Assembly (NCBI GenBank): GCA_013399695.1
Contig: VXAU01003168.1
Location: 1 to 64,000, forward strand
Source of the DNA: Formicarius rufipectus
Taxonomy: Eukaryota; Chordata; Aves; Passeriformes; Formicariidae
Direction of reading: 5' to 3'
Length of the DNA: 64,000 nt
Shown here: piece after piece, positions 34,952 to 49,900 of the stretch
Layout: each line of letters starts with the position of its first letter
Numbering within the stretch: the first letter of the stretch is position 1
Notes under the pieces: model-generated
The model's input: the letters and a program-made list of their open reading frames with translations, nothing else
Database searches by the model: none
Told to the model about the DNA's origin: nothing
Position numbers and translations under genes: made by a program

Positions 34952-37900
34952 GTGAGTACGTCATTGTGATCTCTCCTTGCACCCTGCCAAAAGTCAGGCA
35001 CCGCTGTGCTTCGGGATTGCACCAAATGTGTGGAGGGTTCACAGAGATGCAGAGGAGAAGTTTGGGGGGGGACCCCTCCCATCTCAGCGGCAGCAGCATA
35101 GGGAGGGGTTATCACCCACAAAGAGCTCAAGCTGCAGGATGAGAGGGTTGGAGGGCTTCACCCCATTTTTCAGGTGTAGCTCATTGTGTAGACACACCTA
35201 TGCTGTGTATTTATGTGCATTCATAAACAACTCATAGTAATCCTTCTTTCTTACATTATTGCCAAACAAAAGATGACAATAGGAGGACATGCAAGGACTT
35301 AAGGGTAAAATACCATTATGATGTTGTTCTAGCTTTGTAAAATTACATGTTGTTAATGTAGGAAATTCATAATTAAAGTTAAACTTTAAAAATTCAAACC
35401 TTTTAACTTTCAGAGTATGAGAATCTTATACTAACTTGCTCACTTTCATCAGGAAATACTGAGAGATCATGAATACATGCCATGGTTACTGAGCCATTCA
35501 ACAGTAGCCAAGGGCTCGATGAGTATCTCTTAATGCATCTTGCATAACAGTCATTAATAACACAGTGAGAGCCTGAAGCTTCACTAGTCACATGCTCTCA
35601 GCTTGCAAACCCAGCATCACCCCAGGTTCCTTCTCCCCACTTCACTCTGTAACTAATAACCACAGAAAATCCGTGGCAGCATTTAATTTTTATTTTTTTT
35701 TTTTGCTAATGACTGATGTTTTTCCTCTCTTTCTTCATGGTCTGAAAGCTTCTTCTCTAGTAGAAAATTTTCCTTTGGCAACTGTGATACCAAGGGGAAG
35801 AAAAGAGCAAAATAAGCTTAAAGAAGGGTTTAAATTTTGACTTATCTTAATCCACAGTGATAGACATTCAAATACCTCAGCATCTGATAGTTAACATAGT
35901 GCCACTACGGAGCAGAATTAAAGCTGTTACTCCTGGGCAAGTTTCAGTTATGAAAAGGATACAAGATCCCTACATATGGCAAGTGCAATCCTCACAGGCA
36001 TTTCTGCCTGCCTTGGTTATCAGTGCTCCAAAAACCAAGTAGGCTGTGTGGCTTCCCCCCTCAGCACAGGAGAGGTCTGTGAGGCTCAGATGATTTGAGT
36101 GTGGTGACTGGAGTGTTATGTGGCATCAAAAAGGCAAGTGCCTGTGACAGTAAATCATAATGGTTTTCCCTTGGCCAGCTCTTAGGTGCTAGTTTGTCTT
36201 TTGTTTCATTTTGGGCTTCACAATAGTTAAACTTTGGTGTAAAATGTGACCAGGAGTGGTTGAGATGTCGTGTGCCCTTGTGTATGGTACCCAGAGGCAG
36301 AAGGGAATGATCTGTCTTCTTCAGGTGCTGAACTGGAAGCATTTCCAGGATGAGTAAGTTACCTGAAATGGCATCTGCCTTTACACTCCAATTCCCACCA
36401 CACACTTTTGTGAGCTGCACAGCAAGAAATAAAACTCAGGGGAGGCTGAGATGATGTGTAAGGACAGGAAATTAGTTATGCCCTTCTCTGGCTCCTCAGC
36501 ATTTTAGCTAAATCAGTTTCATCTCTATTATCCATCAGGACCAACAGCAGAATAGAAGCATAGTAACACTATTTCAGTGTAACATGTTTTACTTTCCACG
36601 TGGGACATAGGCCTGGAGCATGTGCCAGTTTAGGGACAGAGCTCAGTTGGCAAAGCTGTGGTGCTGGAAGGGTGAGCACACAAGCGTGGCCTCTGATTAG
36701 GGTAACTGCATCAGACTGCTTTTCATGGTGACTGGTTTTTACTGCCTCTCCTACCAATATTTTACATCAGCTTGGATGAAGCATGGTACAATACATGCAG
36801 GTAATTGCAGGAACAAATAACTCTGTTACAGGTTAATCTTTAATAATGGCAGTAGAGAAGACTTTCTCATTATTTTGACATGTATAGATCTATCTATCCG
36901 TGTTTGTATGCAGCATGAGCGGGATCCTCAGCTAGTCCTAATCTGTAAATCTCCCACTGCAACCAGTGAGCTATGGGGACCTGCACCCCTCTTCATTAGA
37001 AATTAAACCTTTGAAACTGTATCTTATCAAAATTTTAGAATAATTTTGAGAACATTCTTTTCTCATTCTATTTTCCCTTCTCTTTCCTTTTTTCTTTTTT
37101 ACTTTCTATCTAAATTCAACTACTGGGATGAATTCAACAGCTCAATGTCTGGGAAAGTTAGACACATAAAGCAAAGAATGAAAAAAAAAAAACACAAACA
37201 AACAAAAAACAACACCCAAAGAGAAAGACAAATGAGTCTAGGGTCTACAGGAGGAAGTAAGAAAGAAATACTTCTAATGTGAACGGCCATGGACAACCGG
37301 TATGACAACTTGGAACCAGGCAGAGAAATGTAATCACAGAAACCATGTAAACAGCCTCACTCTCAGCCTGTTGTAGGTCACTATGCACCAACTCTACCAA
37401 TGTGAGACAGGAGCAGAGGATTCAGGTTGCTTTCTTTTGAGTTTAAAGGAACACAGCTTTGATGTAGCACCAGGAGAGTCGTGGGTCATCGTGTTTCATT
37501 TCTCTGATGGCTGCATGTCTCCACTTCTAGGCACTATCCTTGTACAGGTGAACCCTTGAATGAATTACTGTATGCTCTATGTGAATGCAAGAGTCACCTC
37601 TGGCTTTTGTCCTTTAACTTGCTGAAAGCCTTGATACATTGTTATACCATCCAGTCTGAAAATCCCTTTAAAATGAATATTATGTAAAAATTACTATTAT
37701 TTTTCCAATATCTATGGAAAAACTGTAGAGTATGTTTGCTTTTGTGTAGTAGTGAAAGTGGCACAGGTACGGGTAAAATTCTTCCAATTCCTTTTTATTG
37801 ATTTTTCAAAATTATTTTTCTCTCCTTTAAACGTATGAGGTTCAAAACATTTTTTTTTCCATGTATCTGCTGCAGAGATGTGTAATGAGCAATGAGTCAT

Positions 37901-40900
37901 GAATCTAATGTTCAGAACTATGTTGGTCTTTATCTTGTCCCTTGCTAACACACAGAGTTCCTTGGTAACAGCTAAATACATTACTTGCAATGAGAATTAT
38001 GTCTCCTGAGAGCAATGGTGCTAAAACAAGGTATGTTATTGAAGACCAGTTACTTTATCAGCCATTGCTATGTCAATGTCTAAAGGCAATGAACTGTGTT
38101 TTTTATTGTTCGTGTCCAGTCTCAGTGAGACTGAGTGTATTTAACAAGCAGGTGGGACAGATAAGGAGGAGCTGCTGTTTGATTTCCCTTTGCTCCACAC
38201 ACTGAGGACATAAGGTTCTGTGGTGCCTCCTCCCTGAAGCAGCTGTGGCTGAGGCACAACCCGACCACCACCTCCTCCCCAGCAAAGACAAACAAAAACT
38301 TCTTCCTCAATGTTGCCTCTGCAGGGCGAGCTTCGCTGGAGTAGCGCTAGTTCACTGTGGGGATGTCTTGACTCTGGCAGTGGCTAGCAGCAAGTGCTTC
38401 AGCAATAAGTGCAGAAAGTTAACAAAACTATCAATTCTCTACCCTATGGCCTGACAAAATGCAGTGACATAAACTAAAAGCAATTCAGTTTCATCTAGAC
38501 AAATACAGGGATTAAATGACTGAATGTGTTAATTTATCTCCCCCCCGCTCTCCCTCCCAATAAATTTACTTGCTGCTTAGGCAGAAGGGTCTGCTTTGTG
38601 CCACAGGGTCTGTAATAATGTATCAGGGCAGACTGACTACAGGCAGATTCCTCCAGTAATATGATAGGTACTCTGCTCTTCCCTTTTCTATTCAGTTCAA
38701 CCAATTAAGTTCAATTTACAGTTCATGGGAGAAGAGAGGAATGCCTGCCGTATTTATTGTTTTATCACTGTAATTTTTCTATCCAGCTGTGGTGCTAGTA
38801 ATTGAATAAAAACAGTTAAATGAATGGTTGACAATTACTTTAATGCCACCCTGAGCTCCTGTCCCTCTGACCTCTGAGCACACAAGGGTGGGTAGTATCA
38901 ACTCCTCCTAAAAATTAACACTGCTGAAGTCTGCCTTTGTTGCTTGCTTATTTGTGGAGGAAATTGTTTCATGCTTGTCAGACACTGTATGTTCCAGAGA
39001 TTATGTGCAAGTAAATAAAAGGCTTAATAATTAAAAGTAAATTGCCAGTTTCAGTTTTTTTCCAGCCACTGGGGGAAAGCAAGTAAACAAAAAGCCCGGT
39101 TAACCAGAGTTGTAGCCTAACATCAAGGTTCTGAACCAGTTTGTCCTATGATACTACAATTGTCTACAGATGAATAAAGAATGCCAGCCTTTAATTAGCA
39201 GCCAACTAATTATGAAAAAAATGAGGATAGTTGATTCTTTAATTGCTGTACACTATAATTAATTAGCAAGGATTCCCCATCTAGTTCTCTGTGGTGGCTA
39301 CATTGCAGGATAATGTAGCTCACGTGGCACACGCGGGGTTTGTCAGCACTGGTGCTAGTCTAGGCTCAGAGTGATAGTACTATTTTCCTGGCATGTTCTA
39401 AGTAATTTCTGTGTCTCTCTTTCTCACTGTTGAAGGACATCGTCAAAGATCCCAAATTTATCCTTGGAGGAGCCACAAGAACTGACATTTGCCAAGGGGA
39501 TCTTGGTGAGTGATTCCCCCTGGGTGGATGCATTCATGTCTACCTTCCATGAGGAGCAGGAGGAACATTGTCACACAGGAGGGGATGTTGTCCCTCCTGA
39601 GCTGGTGGGAGCAGTGAAGCTTGAGGTACTACTCACCTGGCCCACAGCTACCTTTTGATAGCTGCCTCCCACCCCTGCCAGGGATCATCTTGGTGTAGTG
39701 GGATTCAAGATCAGGGAAGGATCTCCACTTGAGAGAAGTGAGGCCACTGTGAGGCCGTCTGTTGTCTACCAGCAACCCCAGACTGAAGCACAGTCTGCCC
39801 TGGCCAGGCAGGAGCACCCTTTCTTGAAGGGAAGAAAATGAGGGAGTTTTTTTGTTCTTCTCAATTCACAGGTGACTGCTGGCTATTAGCAGCTATAGCT
39901 TCTCTCACACTGAATGAAAAAACCCTAGCAAGAGTGGTGCCACTGGACCAAACATTTGGGCCAGATTATGCTGGAATATTTCACTTCCAGGTAAGATGAA
40001 TATCCATCATTACACGTCATAGTTTATTTTGCAGTGGGCTTGCCATATACTGCAGAGGTCACATTGAAAAACTATGATCACTGAGCTTGCACTCTTGCTC
40101 ATGTTTCAAGAAACAACCTAGAGGGTTATGTCAGCCTCCCACAGGCACACACACAGCCACTCCTGCTCTGTGAAGATTCACACATCATTTCACATTTTCC
40201 TGGGCACAAAAACCTCACTTAGGATATAACTCCTTAAAGGAGTTCAACTGGGGTTTGTAATAAGAGCGTGTCTTAAAGATGTCTGGGATTATGTGGTGAA
40301 CACTTGCATAGCTACATGAGTGGTGTTATCCTGACAGGGAGCTACACTTTTAGTCTTAGGCTTTTCTTAAGATAGATTAAGATAGATTACCCTTCCTTCC
40401 CAGAGAGCAGCCTAGCATGGTAGAGTGGGAACAGATGATTTACATATGTTGTCTAATCAAGCCTGTGATTGTCACTAACCTACAGTTAGACATACTGGGA
40501 CACCAGAATCCTATGCTCAGAAAATGGCATGCTGTCAGCAAACTCATTCTCCATCCTTTCTAAACAGTTTTGGCAGCACAACGAGTGGCTGGATGTCGTG
40601 ATTGATGACCGGTTACCCACCTTCAAAGGCCGGCTGGTTTTCCTGCACTCAGCTGATCTGAATGAATTTTGGAGTGCCCTACTAGAGAAAGCCTATGCCA
40701 AGTAAGTCGCGCTGCACAAACAGAATTTGCTACTTGTGCATACATTTAAGTTAGATATTAGAAAGAAATTCTTTACAAAGAGAGCAATCAGGCATTGGAA
40801 TGGCCTGCTCAGAGAGGTGGTCGATTCACCATCCCTGGAGGTTTTTAAGATAAGACTGGATGTGGCACTTAGTGTCATGATCTGGTAATCACAGTGGTGT

Positions 40901-43900
40901 TGGATCAAGGGTTGGACTTGATGATCTCAGAGGTCTCTTCCAACCCAGCTGATTCTGTTGTTCATATGCTATTCATAATTGTGAACAGTTTCTAGCCAGC
41001 TTTTTTAATTGTTATTTTGAAAGGGGTGGTTTGCATCTGCTGCTGCCCTAATCTAAAGATCTCTATCTTTTATGAGTTGGTCCAGCTTACAGAACATCAT
41101 TAAATACAACCTGACAGCAGTAGCTTTGGATCAAAGCCTGAATCCTGCCATTTTGTCTCTGCTGAGACCTCAGTTGATTGTTTTGGCTAACTCTGTATTT
41201 CTAAATGCTTTGGCAGGTAGCAGGCCACTGACACAATAATATTCAGTCCTTGCCAGATAGACAACTGGCACTAAAGAAAGAAAAGCCCTATGTTATCATG
41301 ACATGGAGAAGTGGATTAATTAGAAATGCATGTAAAAAGAAAAACAGAATGATACTAATACTCCTCCCATATATCCTGGGCACATTCTAGGATACTTATT
41401 TTTAGTTCAGTGCCATTGCTGTAATTTTACACACATGTGAGTGAGCTCTCAGGCATGGATATCTTCAAGGTTTTGGAAGCAGTTCTCACAGTCAGTATAT
41501 GTTTTCCAGGTTGAATGGCAGCTATGAGGCTCTTAAAGGTGGCAGTACAATAGAAGCCATGGAGGATTTCACTGGGGGTATAGGAGAAATGTATGATGTT
41601 AAGGCGGCGCCTGACAATTTCTATGAAATCCTAGAAAAAGCCCTGAAAAGGTGCTCCATGGTGGGCTGCTCTATTGATGTAAGTAAGAAATGGGATCTGT
41701 ATTTCTCAGTTTAATTTTGTGGTTTCTGTGTTTAAAAAACCTCCACTTTTTAAAGACTGTTTAAATTAATGAAAACTAGGTGCATATGTACTTAACTCTT
41801 CAAATAATAGTTATGAACTTGTATGTAATATTAATGTAGTCCTTAGTACAGTTTTTCAAAAGAAAAGAAAAACTCATCACTTTTCAGCAGGTGATGTTCA
41901 GTGTATTTAAGGCAGTAATGATATGAGTATAAAGACTTGGTAGGAGTGAACTTTGTTTCCTGACTTATTTGGTCACTTAGCATTAAAATTGGCTGTGGCT
42001 TTTTGAGGACTTACTGGTTCCAGAGATTACAACATTGGGGTTTTTTTCAGACCTGAATAACAACACTTGTTTTGAGTTCCCACAAGTCCCCACAGTTTCC
42101 AGAATCAGTGTGTTTGTTTTGTAAACTGTAAACAGTTTGTCTTAGGATATTTCAGGTTTATTTCTCCAGTGACTGAAGCCTCCAGCTTTCACAGAGAAAA
42201 GGTTGCTGGTCAGTAGTACCTACATAGGTTACTTACACTGCTCTGCAGTGTGTCAGACCCAGGGTAAAAGGAGCTGTCTGCATGTCCTTGGCTTGCTGGT
42301 AAAAAATGCCAGAGCTCCTCAACAGCAACAGTGAAAGCCCCGTTTCTGTTCCTTGCTGACTGTGCTCAGCAGGAAAGGCAGTTCAGAAACACGTGTGCCA
42401 GGTTTCTCCACCAGAACAAGCAGCTGGAGAAAATGGTTTCAGAGCAAAGGCAAATTCCTGCCAAGCACAAAATGTTTAATTTTCCTTTTGGACACTCATA
42501 ACAAAGGCAATGGAAGTGCCCAGGCTGGGAGGGAGAGGGAGAGAGACTTTCATTTGCCCTCTGACCAAAAGCCTCATCATTGAAAATCTGACCAGGCCTA
42601 AGGAATGTCAAACCCATTGTTTGCCTCACTGAAAGGAGGGCTTTTCCACAAACTCCCTCTTTCACTCAAGACTGTGTCCTCAACTTTTGCCTTCCATGTT
42701 TTCTGATTTTTTCGCTTTTTCTCCTGATGGAGCTTTGCTACTTTCAAAGGCTAGTTAAATATTTATTGTCCAAGACAGCATAATACTCTGCTGGGTGATG
42801 GAACCCTGCACCACCATCACTGTCCATCAATGTCTTCGTACAAGAAGTCAAACATATCGACACCTGATCTCAGTCTGAGAGCTCTTCCCATCCCTTAGCT
42901 GACTACGTTTGAATGAAAGTTAAGATTTAGATAGTGGAGATATAGATGATGCTGAAACAAAATCACAAGGGCAGAGAAGGAATTCTACCCTGGAACCACC
43001 TCAGTTTTGCTCTGAGTGAACAGTGCTTAAAAACACCTATGTCATTTCCTGAAAGGGCATCATTGGATCATCACTGTCTGCATTGAGCAGGAAGACAAGT
43101 TCCCAGCTCATAGTACTGGTTAGCCATTGACCTCCTACCTGCTGCTTGGAAAGGACCAGGTGGCACCATTTGTGATCTCACTCTGAAGAGAGTGATTCAC
43201 ACTTTTTTTCCTGCATTTCAGACCAGCAGTGCTGCCGAGTCAGAAGCCCGAACCCCCTTTGGTCTTATCAAGGGCCATGCTTACTCTGTGACTGGCATCG
43301 AAGAGGTATGTTCAGCAGCACGGGACATGGACAGACCTGGGGAAAAGACAAAGGATTGCCCCCCCAGTTTCAGGTGACAGGGGGAGTTATCCCGGGGAAG
43401 TTGCACAAATTCCCATCTGCCTTTCCCTTCCACATGTCCTGTGGCACTCTGTGTCTCTTGCCCAGCTGTTAACACCAGCTTGCCCAGTCTCTAGAAATGA
43501 GAGAAGTCCTGCTCCCCAAATACTGAAACTTGGTGTTTTCTCTATCTGCTTCTTTGCCAGGTGACCTATCGGGGCCAGCAGGTGCAGCTTATAAGGATAA
43601 GGAACCCCTGGGGACAGGTTGAGTGGAACGGCCCTTGGAGTGACAAGTACGTCTGCTGTTCCCTGTACACTTGGCCGCGCAAAGGCCAAATCTCAGCTTC
43701 TGCTCCACAGCTAGTTTTCTGCAGCCCCAGCAGTTCCATGGAAAATTAGAGTTAGAACGTGCATGACAGTATTACTGCCATTCTAACATGTCTCCCTCAG
43801 CATTTTTAAGGCAGTTCAACACAGGGATACTGTCAAGGTTGTTTAGCCCAAAAAACCTAGCACTAGCAAAAATTGTGCTTTAATATAAATGATACAAGTT

Positions 43901-46900
43901 AATTTTGATACACTCTCAATTCTAAAAATTATGCATTTGGAGTGATCTTTTTGTTTATTTTTTACAAACCTGCTGCTGTAGTGCCTAAAACATAACATCC
44001 ATACTTTTTGTCCTACTGCAAATAACATGAAACTGATATTGTATTCACTCGAATATTGTATCCCTCTAAATAGCTTGGTGAGTCTCTAGTTGCATTTACT
44101 GTTTGGGATTTCTAAGCAAATCAGGAATAGGCAGAAAATTGTACGGTTTCTACCTATATTTAATAATATACGACCATTAAATAAGACCCTCTCCATATGG
44201 CATCCACCAAAGATGTGGACAGACCCAAAACCACAAGAGGATTAGTTTGAAAACCAGTCTGGTTTTGCTTCCAAGGTTAAACAAAGTGCAAACAATAAAA
44301 AAAAAAATTTAAAAAAATTTAAAAAGTAGTAAAAAACAACACTAAATTCTTCCTCAATATACACTTTTCAATGTATTTTTGCATATATGCATGGCTTCAT
44401 TTCTGTTTCATTTTCTTCTACTGAGGTTTGTTTTTTTTTGTTCCTGCATATTGTAGGGGAGAGGAGACATAACCTGTCTGGCCCTTTAATATTGCTGAGA
44501 CATGTAGTCATCTGTGGGACTACTTTGAGTGTCCCCATCCTTAGCGTGACTCAGAAATACACAAACTATGTCCACATTAGCTCTGATTGTTTGTTATCTT
44601 GAAAAAAAAGATGGACAAATGACATATACGAGTCCTTAAATCTGAAAAAGACACAGTGGTTGTGATCAGGACAGGCATCTGGCAATTCATGCTGTCTCTA
44701 CAAAGCAGAGCTCTGACTCTGCACTTGGGAGACTCTCTGAGCTCAAGATGTATCGGGGCTTGCAGGTCAATACAGGAATCTGTATTAACATTTTGCAGTG
44801 GTTGCTGGAATTAAAAACCTCAACACAAGATACATAATACTCCCTGTTTGTTATGTCAGATTGAAAATGTAGTAGGGCGCTTCTGGTCTTTCCAAAAAGC
44901 TTTATCAGGTTTTTGTTTGGTTTTTGATCTGCCACAGTTCGAGTTGAAGGGGTGAATGAAAAGGAGGCAAAGACTTTACCTGGCATCTCAGCTACTCCAG
45001 CAAATCTCTCTGTATAGGGGAAGGACCCTATTCGGTTCCCATTGACTGAATTTTGATTAAACATCTGCCCCTAAGTTAGAGACAACCATAAAAGATAAGT
45101 TGGCGCTACAGGTGGAAACCAGATTTAAGGAGGGGTGCGATTTACCAAAATCTTGAGGTTTACGATTAGCCCTATTATATCCAACCTGAACACCTGACAG
45201 CAGTCACAACTCTGAGTGCAGGCAGTAGTAACTCATGTTAAGACTCTTCTGGAGGAGTTTTGGGGTCTTCAACCTGGTCCTGCTTCTGGCTACATTAGTT
45301 TGGTCTCTGCAACCACAAGTCCCAGCAGAACTGGGAAGCCTCTTAAATGCATCCGTGTAAGCTGCACAAATAGAACACACTTGGAAGAAGAACAGCCTGC
45401 TGCTATGTCCAGACAGTCATTCTGAGCCAGGGAAAACTAATTGCCACATACCTGTAATAAAGCTTGGTTTTGTTTTCTTGCAGCTCTCCAGAGTGGCGTT
45501 CAATCAGCCCATCAGAGCAGAGACGCCTATCTCAGGCAGCACGGGATGATGGAGAGTTCTGGTAAGCCACAGGTTTTTAAAATATGTGACTCTGTTCAGA
45601 AATCAAGCTGCAAGGGGCCAAAACAAGCAATAAGGAAGAAGTCTCTGTGTGAGGAAATTCTAAGTTTCTGTGTAAGAGAGGGCAGGTAGAATGCTCACTT
45701 GTTTTCTCTGTGTTTCATGTGTGCCCATACCTATTTTAATAACAAAAGTCTTCTAAGCTCGGTTTAGTTGATGGCATTAGTATATTTCACATACTGTGTG
45801 TCTCCCTAGAAATCCTTCTTATGAAAAATGGCTTTACAGAAGGGAGCATTGTACTGCACTGTGTCAACCAAAAAGTGCCTTCAGGGTTGATGCCAGGCAT
45901 ACACTGAAAGAGAAGAGAGTCATGAGAAGCAATGCTATTAATTGCAGAAAGTAAAAGAACACTGAGATATTATGTGAAATTATGGAAAATTTGAAGAAAA
46001 TATGAAATGGGGGAAAAAACATCCCTCACAACATGGTGGAAATTGCTTTAAAAGTGTGAAGTGTTCTTCATGCCAAATTCATGATCTCGGTCAGAGCAGA
46101 TGGTTGACTTGCACATGATTTCCCCCCTATATCAACCACACTGTGCACTACTGACAATGTGTCTTATCACATTTTCTAGGGCCAGATGCTCATATCTTTT
46201 AGACAGAAGTAAATCTATAGAGGTATGCAGTGCTGCTATTCCAGATTTTTCCTGCAATTTAAACTAAAATTCAGCTTGAGGCCTGAAAAGTTATTTGAGA
46301 TAGACAATGCAGCATATTCAATCACACAAAATAGTTTATCCCAAACTTTGATAGTTTTGGAGGGAAGTATGTCCTTCTCCATGCCTGTATTTGTACATAG
46401 TGTGTTTTGAGTTATTTTGCTGTTGACATTGCAAATGCAGTAGGGCATTCCCAGTTTCTCCAAAAAGCTTTTGCATTTGTTTGGATTTTGGTGGGGTTTT
46501 TTTCATCAGTTTTTGACCTGGCTACAGCTGGAGCTTAAGGGTTAAATGAAATGGGGACAAAGACTTTACATGGAACCCAAGTAACATCAGCAAATCTCTC
46601 AATACAGGGTATAGCATAATTGAAAACCTGGCGCTGTAATGGAGGTAAAAGCATGCAAGTAAGCATCAAATGAACAATGAAATCCATGAGAAAAGTCATC
46701 TATCCAATATAGCTCAGCTGATAGTTAAGTAAATCCTCAACAGCAAATAGAAATTTATGAGTTTGGGCATACCCAGACAAATGTTGGGTTTTGTCATCCT
46801 GCATCTCAGCCATTTGGAGCAGAAACAAAAGCCACTGAGACTGAAATTTCCACTGAAGGGATTAAGTGGACAAAAATCATATGCAAAAGATAAGAAATAC

Positions 46901-49900
46901 TTCAAAAACCAGTTAGGCAAGTGCAATACCAGTTAAACCCTCTGCCCCATCCATCAGACTTATTTTTCTTAATGCCTTTTGACTTCTGTGTATTTCTCTA
47001 AGGAGTGTTTGTCTCTCTTCACTCACTAAGCCACACCTTGTTGGTTTCCTCATCAGACTTCCCATAAAGACTTTGCATAAACAATAATGTGTTGTATCCC
47101 TAAAGACAATAAAATGATTGAATGAGGAAAGAGATGAACATGTAGCCCTCTACAGCTGTGCTACCTTTTTGCATTGACTGAGTACAGTCAGATGACATGA
47201 CACTTACCTTGCACAGGGCAAATCAGCCAAGTCAGGAAACATGGTCTGGTAAGACCTTTTGTCCCTTGTTTTCCTCTGGATTTGTGAAAACTGAAGATCT
47301 TCCTGGTAACATGCTTAGGGCCTTCTGAGACCTCACTGACTACCCCAAAGATATTTTAACTATGTAGTAGCAGTTCAGAGCAGTCTTTTCCAGGTCCTTC
47401 TAACAGATGCAAAGAGGCATCCTGCTGTTGGCTAAGAAATCAACTTCTCACTCACCCTAGTCCCTTCCCTCCTAAAATCAGAGGGTTGGAGTCTTCTATT
47501 CCCTTCATAAGTACAAACCCAGAACAGCTCTAGGAAAGTCAGAAGAGGTGTTTTACCTCTTAGGAGTCAAATTTAACCTATAAAGTGCAACTCCTTCATC
47601 AGCTTTGCACCACATTTCCAAAGAACCCAGAATTGCCTAGTGTGGCCAGGAAATGGAGCTACGTAGAGAGATTTTGTTATACTGCCCCTGCTTTAGTGTA
47701 CAGCAATACATAGGAATTGCAAGAAAGAGGACAGAGCTCTTGAGATTTCTTGCCCCACACCAAAACAAAATTATAAAATGGTGCATAGCAAGTGTAAATT
47801 AATATCACGATGGATGTCTGTTTCTTAATGAGGAAGAAAAATGGAACTAGCTGTGTTTGATGAGCCACACTGGGAACTAGCTGGGTCCTATCTGTCTCTG
47901 CTGCAGATAAACTCTGCTCTTAAACTCTGCTCTCTTGCTACTCCATTTTGTTGTCAGGCATCATTCCACAGGAGGAAAAGCATAGGTATAGAAGTTTGTT
48001 AGTGAGGAGATCAATTTCTGTATTTTATTTCAATGATCCATGGAGAGAGGGGGGCTCTTATAGATAGTGATTCAGAGCAGAGAACACATCTGGATGCCAG
48101 ACTGCCCTCAGGAAGGCCTAATACCTCTGCTCATTTACAGGCTACCAAGGTTACCCTCAGTCTTACAGCTTATGGTCCTCTTGTCCTTTTAGTGCAAATC
48201 CTGCTAGCTGCTGTCTCTCAGACATCTTCTCTGCTCTGTTCCTTTTGCTCTGCACACTATGAACAGCGATGGTGTCTGGCTCGGGCTGTCCCTTCTCTAG
48301 GCTGTTTGCTCAGCCCTGAACCAAGCCACTTGGCTAGCAGGACTGTTAGTATCTTTTTACCCTTTTACTTGCTAGATAGAATTACATGGCTTATCTTCTT
48401 CTCAGCATGCTGAGCAGGCTGGTTTAAACTAGCCCAGCCTAGCAGCTCAAAACTACCCATGTTTTAGCATTTGCTTCCCCCTTCCCATGCGCACAAATGT
48501 GTCTCTGCCTTGGGGATAAATTATATGTAATGCAGTCTGTTTAAGATGGTAGCAGGCAGCAGTGTCTATGCCACCTTCAAGGGCAGGATGGAACTATGTC
48601 CAAACATACTTTATGTGTCATATTTGGTGTATGTTTTTGCTAGGACAAGGTCTCAGGCACCCATAAAGGAGGGGAGGGTGAACAGCTGCAGTCTAAGAAC
48701 CTTAGCAGAGACCCAAATGTTACTTTAATTGCAGTGCAGAAAAGTAATCATACCATGGCTTGACTAATCCATCACCATGCAGTCCCTTGTATTGCTGTCA
48801 CTGTGGCTGGCATTGAACACAGAGATTATTTGTTTGAAGTCTTAGTTCCTGCACATGGTTGATACCTTTTGATTGTGTGTTCAGCTATACAGATGCAGTC
48901 ATGAGGCCAGGATGGTGTTCATGAAATAACTTTTTCCACTGTAGGTTGTGCCAGTGTCACTTTCATTTCATCTTATACTTAATTGTAACTGAATAAAATG
49001 AACAGCTATAGTGTAAAAATAAAGGTGTAAGAGATGGCAGACAACAGGGATGCTTTTGCTTTACACCACAGTGAATGAGAGCTAGTTTCTCTCCTTCTGT
49101 ACATTCTGTACATGGTTACCAAAACTACTCTACACAAGTTGGTGATCTGGCCCTGGGACTCTGGGCAGTAAATATTTTTGCTGGGAATCCTTCACTGAAA
49201 TAAATGACTGCCTGTTCCTCTCCATGTCTTTCACTCAGGATGAAATTTGAAGACTTCAAAGTGCATTTTGATAAAGTTGAAATCTGCAACCTGACTCCAG
49301 ATGCCCTGGAAGACAACACTGCCCACAAGTGGGAAGTGACCATCCACCAGGGAAGCTGGGTCCGGGGAGCCACTGCAGGAGGATGTAGAAATTTTCTAGG
49401 TCAGTAGATACTAGTTTAAAAATGAGAAGCAGGCACCAAAGTCTGCACACAGCCTCAGCTACCTCTCCAGTTACACCATTGCCAGAATTGTGGGTGCAGG
49501 GCAGTTCAGATGAATCTTAACTAGCAGGTACCAGCCAAAAAGACAAATGAAGAAACTCAAACCGTGGGCTTTAAGAGCACTGTACTTTAAAGATAATACC
49601 ATTCCACCTACCATGATTGGATGATTTGAACAAACAAACCAGGAACGAGGAAACTCAAGCTGTGGGGTTTATGACTGGCCGATTTGAATGAACAAACCAG
49701 AAATAAGCAGAGGGATAAATGTTTACATGGTCCCTCTTGAGACTTTGCAGTAAAAGAGCTGCTTTCTTTGCTCTCACGTTCATTGGATCTGATTTACCTC
49801 TCATTGATATTTGCATGAACAGGACTAGGTCCAAATAAGTCTGCTAAACTGCAGCAGTAAGTGTAAAATGAGACAAAAAGTCTAGCTCAGCCAACATGTT

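Larger units (their letters stand above)
34952..39435 (+). other. CAPN9: CAPN9 intron 1
   Basis: This 4.5 kb intron contains A-rich simple repeats at 37181-37215 and, near its 3' end, a dense TAATTA cluster (listed separately). No exon or mobile element is recognised. Confidence 0.85.
43647..45483 (+). other. CAPN9: CAPN9 intron 7
   Basis: This 1.8 kb GT-AG intron contains an A-rich stretch at 44294-44340 and the first copy of the diverged repeat pair at about 44840-45110. Confidence 0.8.

Noticed and set aside
48033..48413. 126-codon open frame in CAPN9 intron 8
   Set aside because: Low-complexity Leu/Ser composition, no recognised domain, and no need for an exon here since exons 8 and 9 join in frame.
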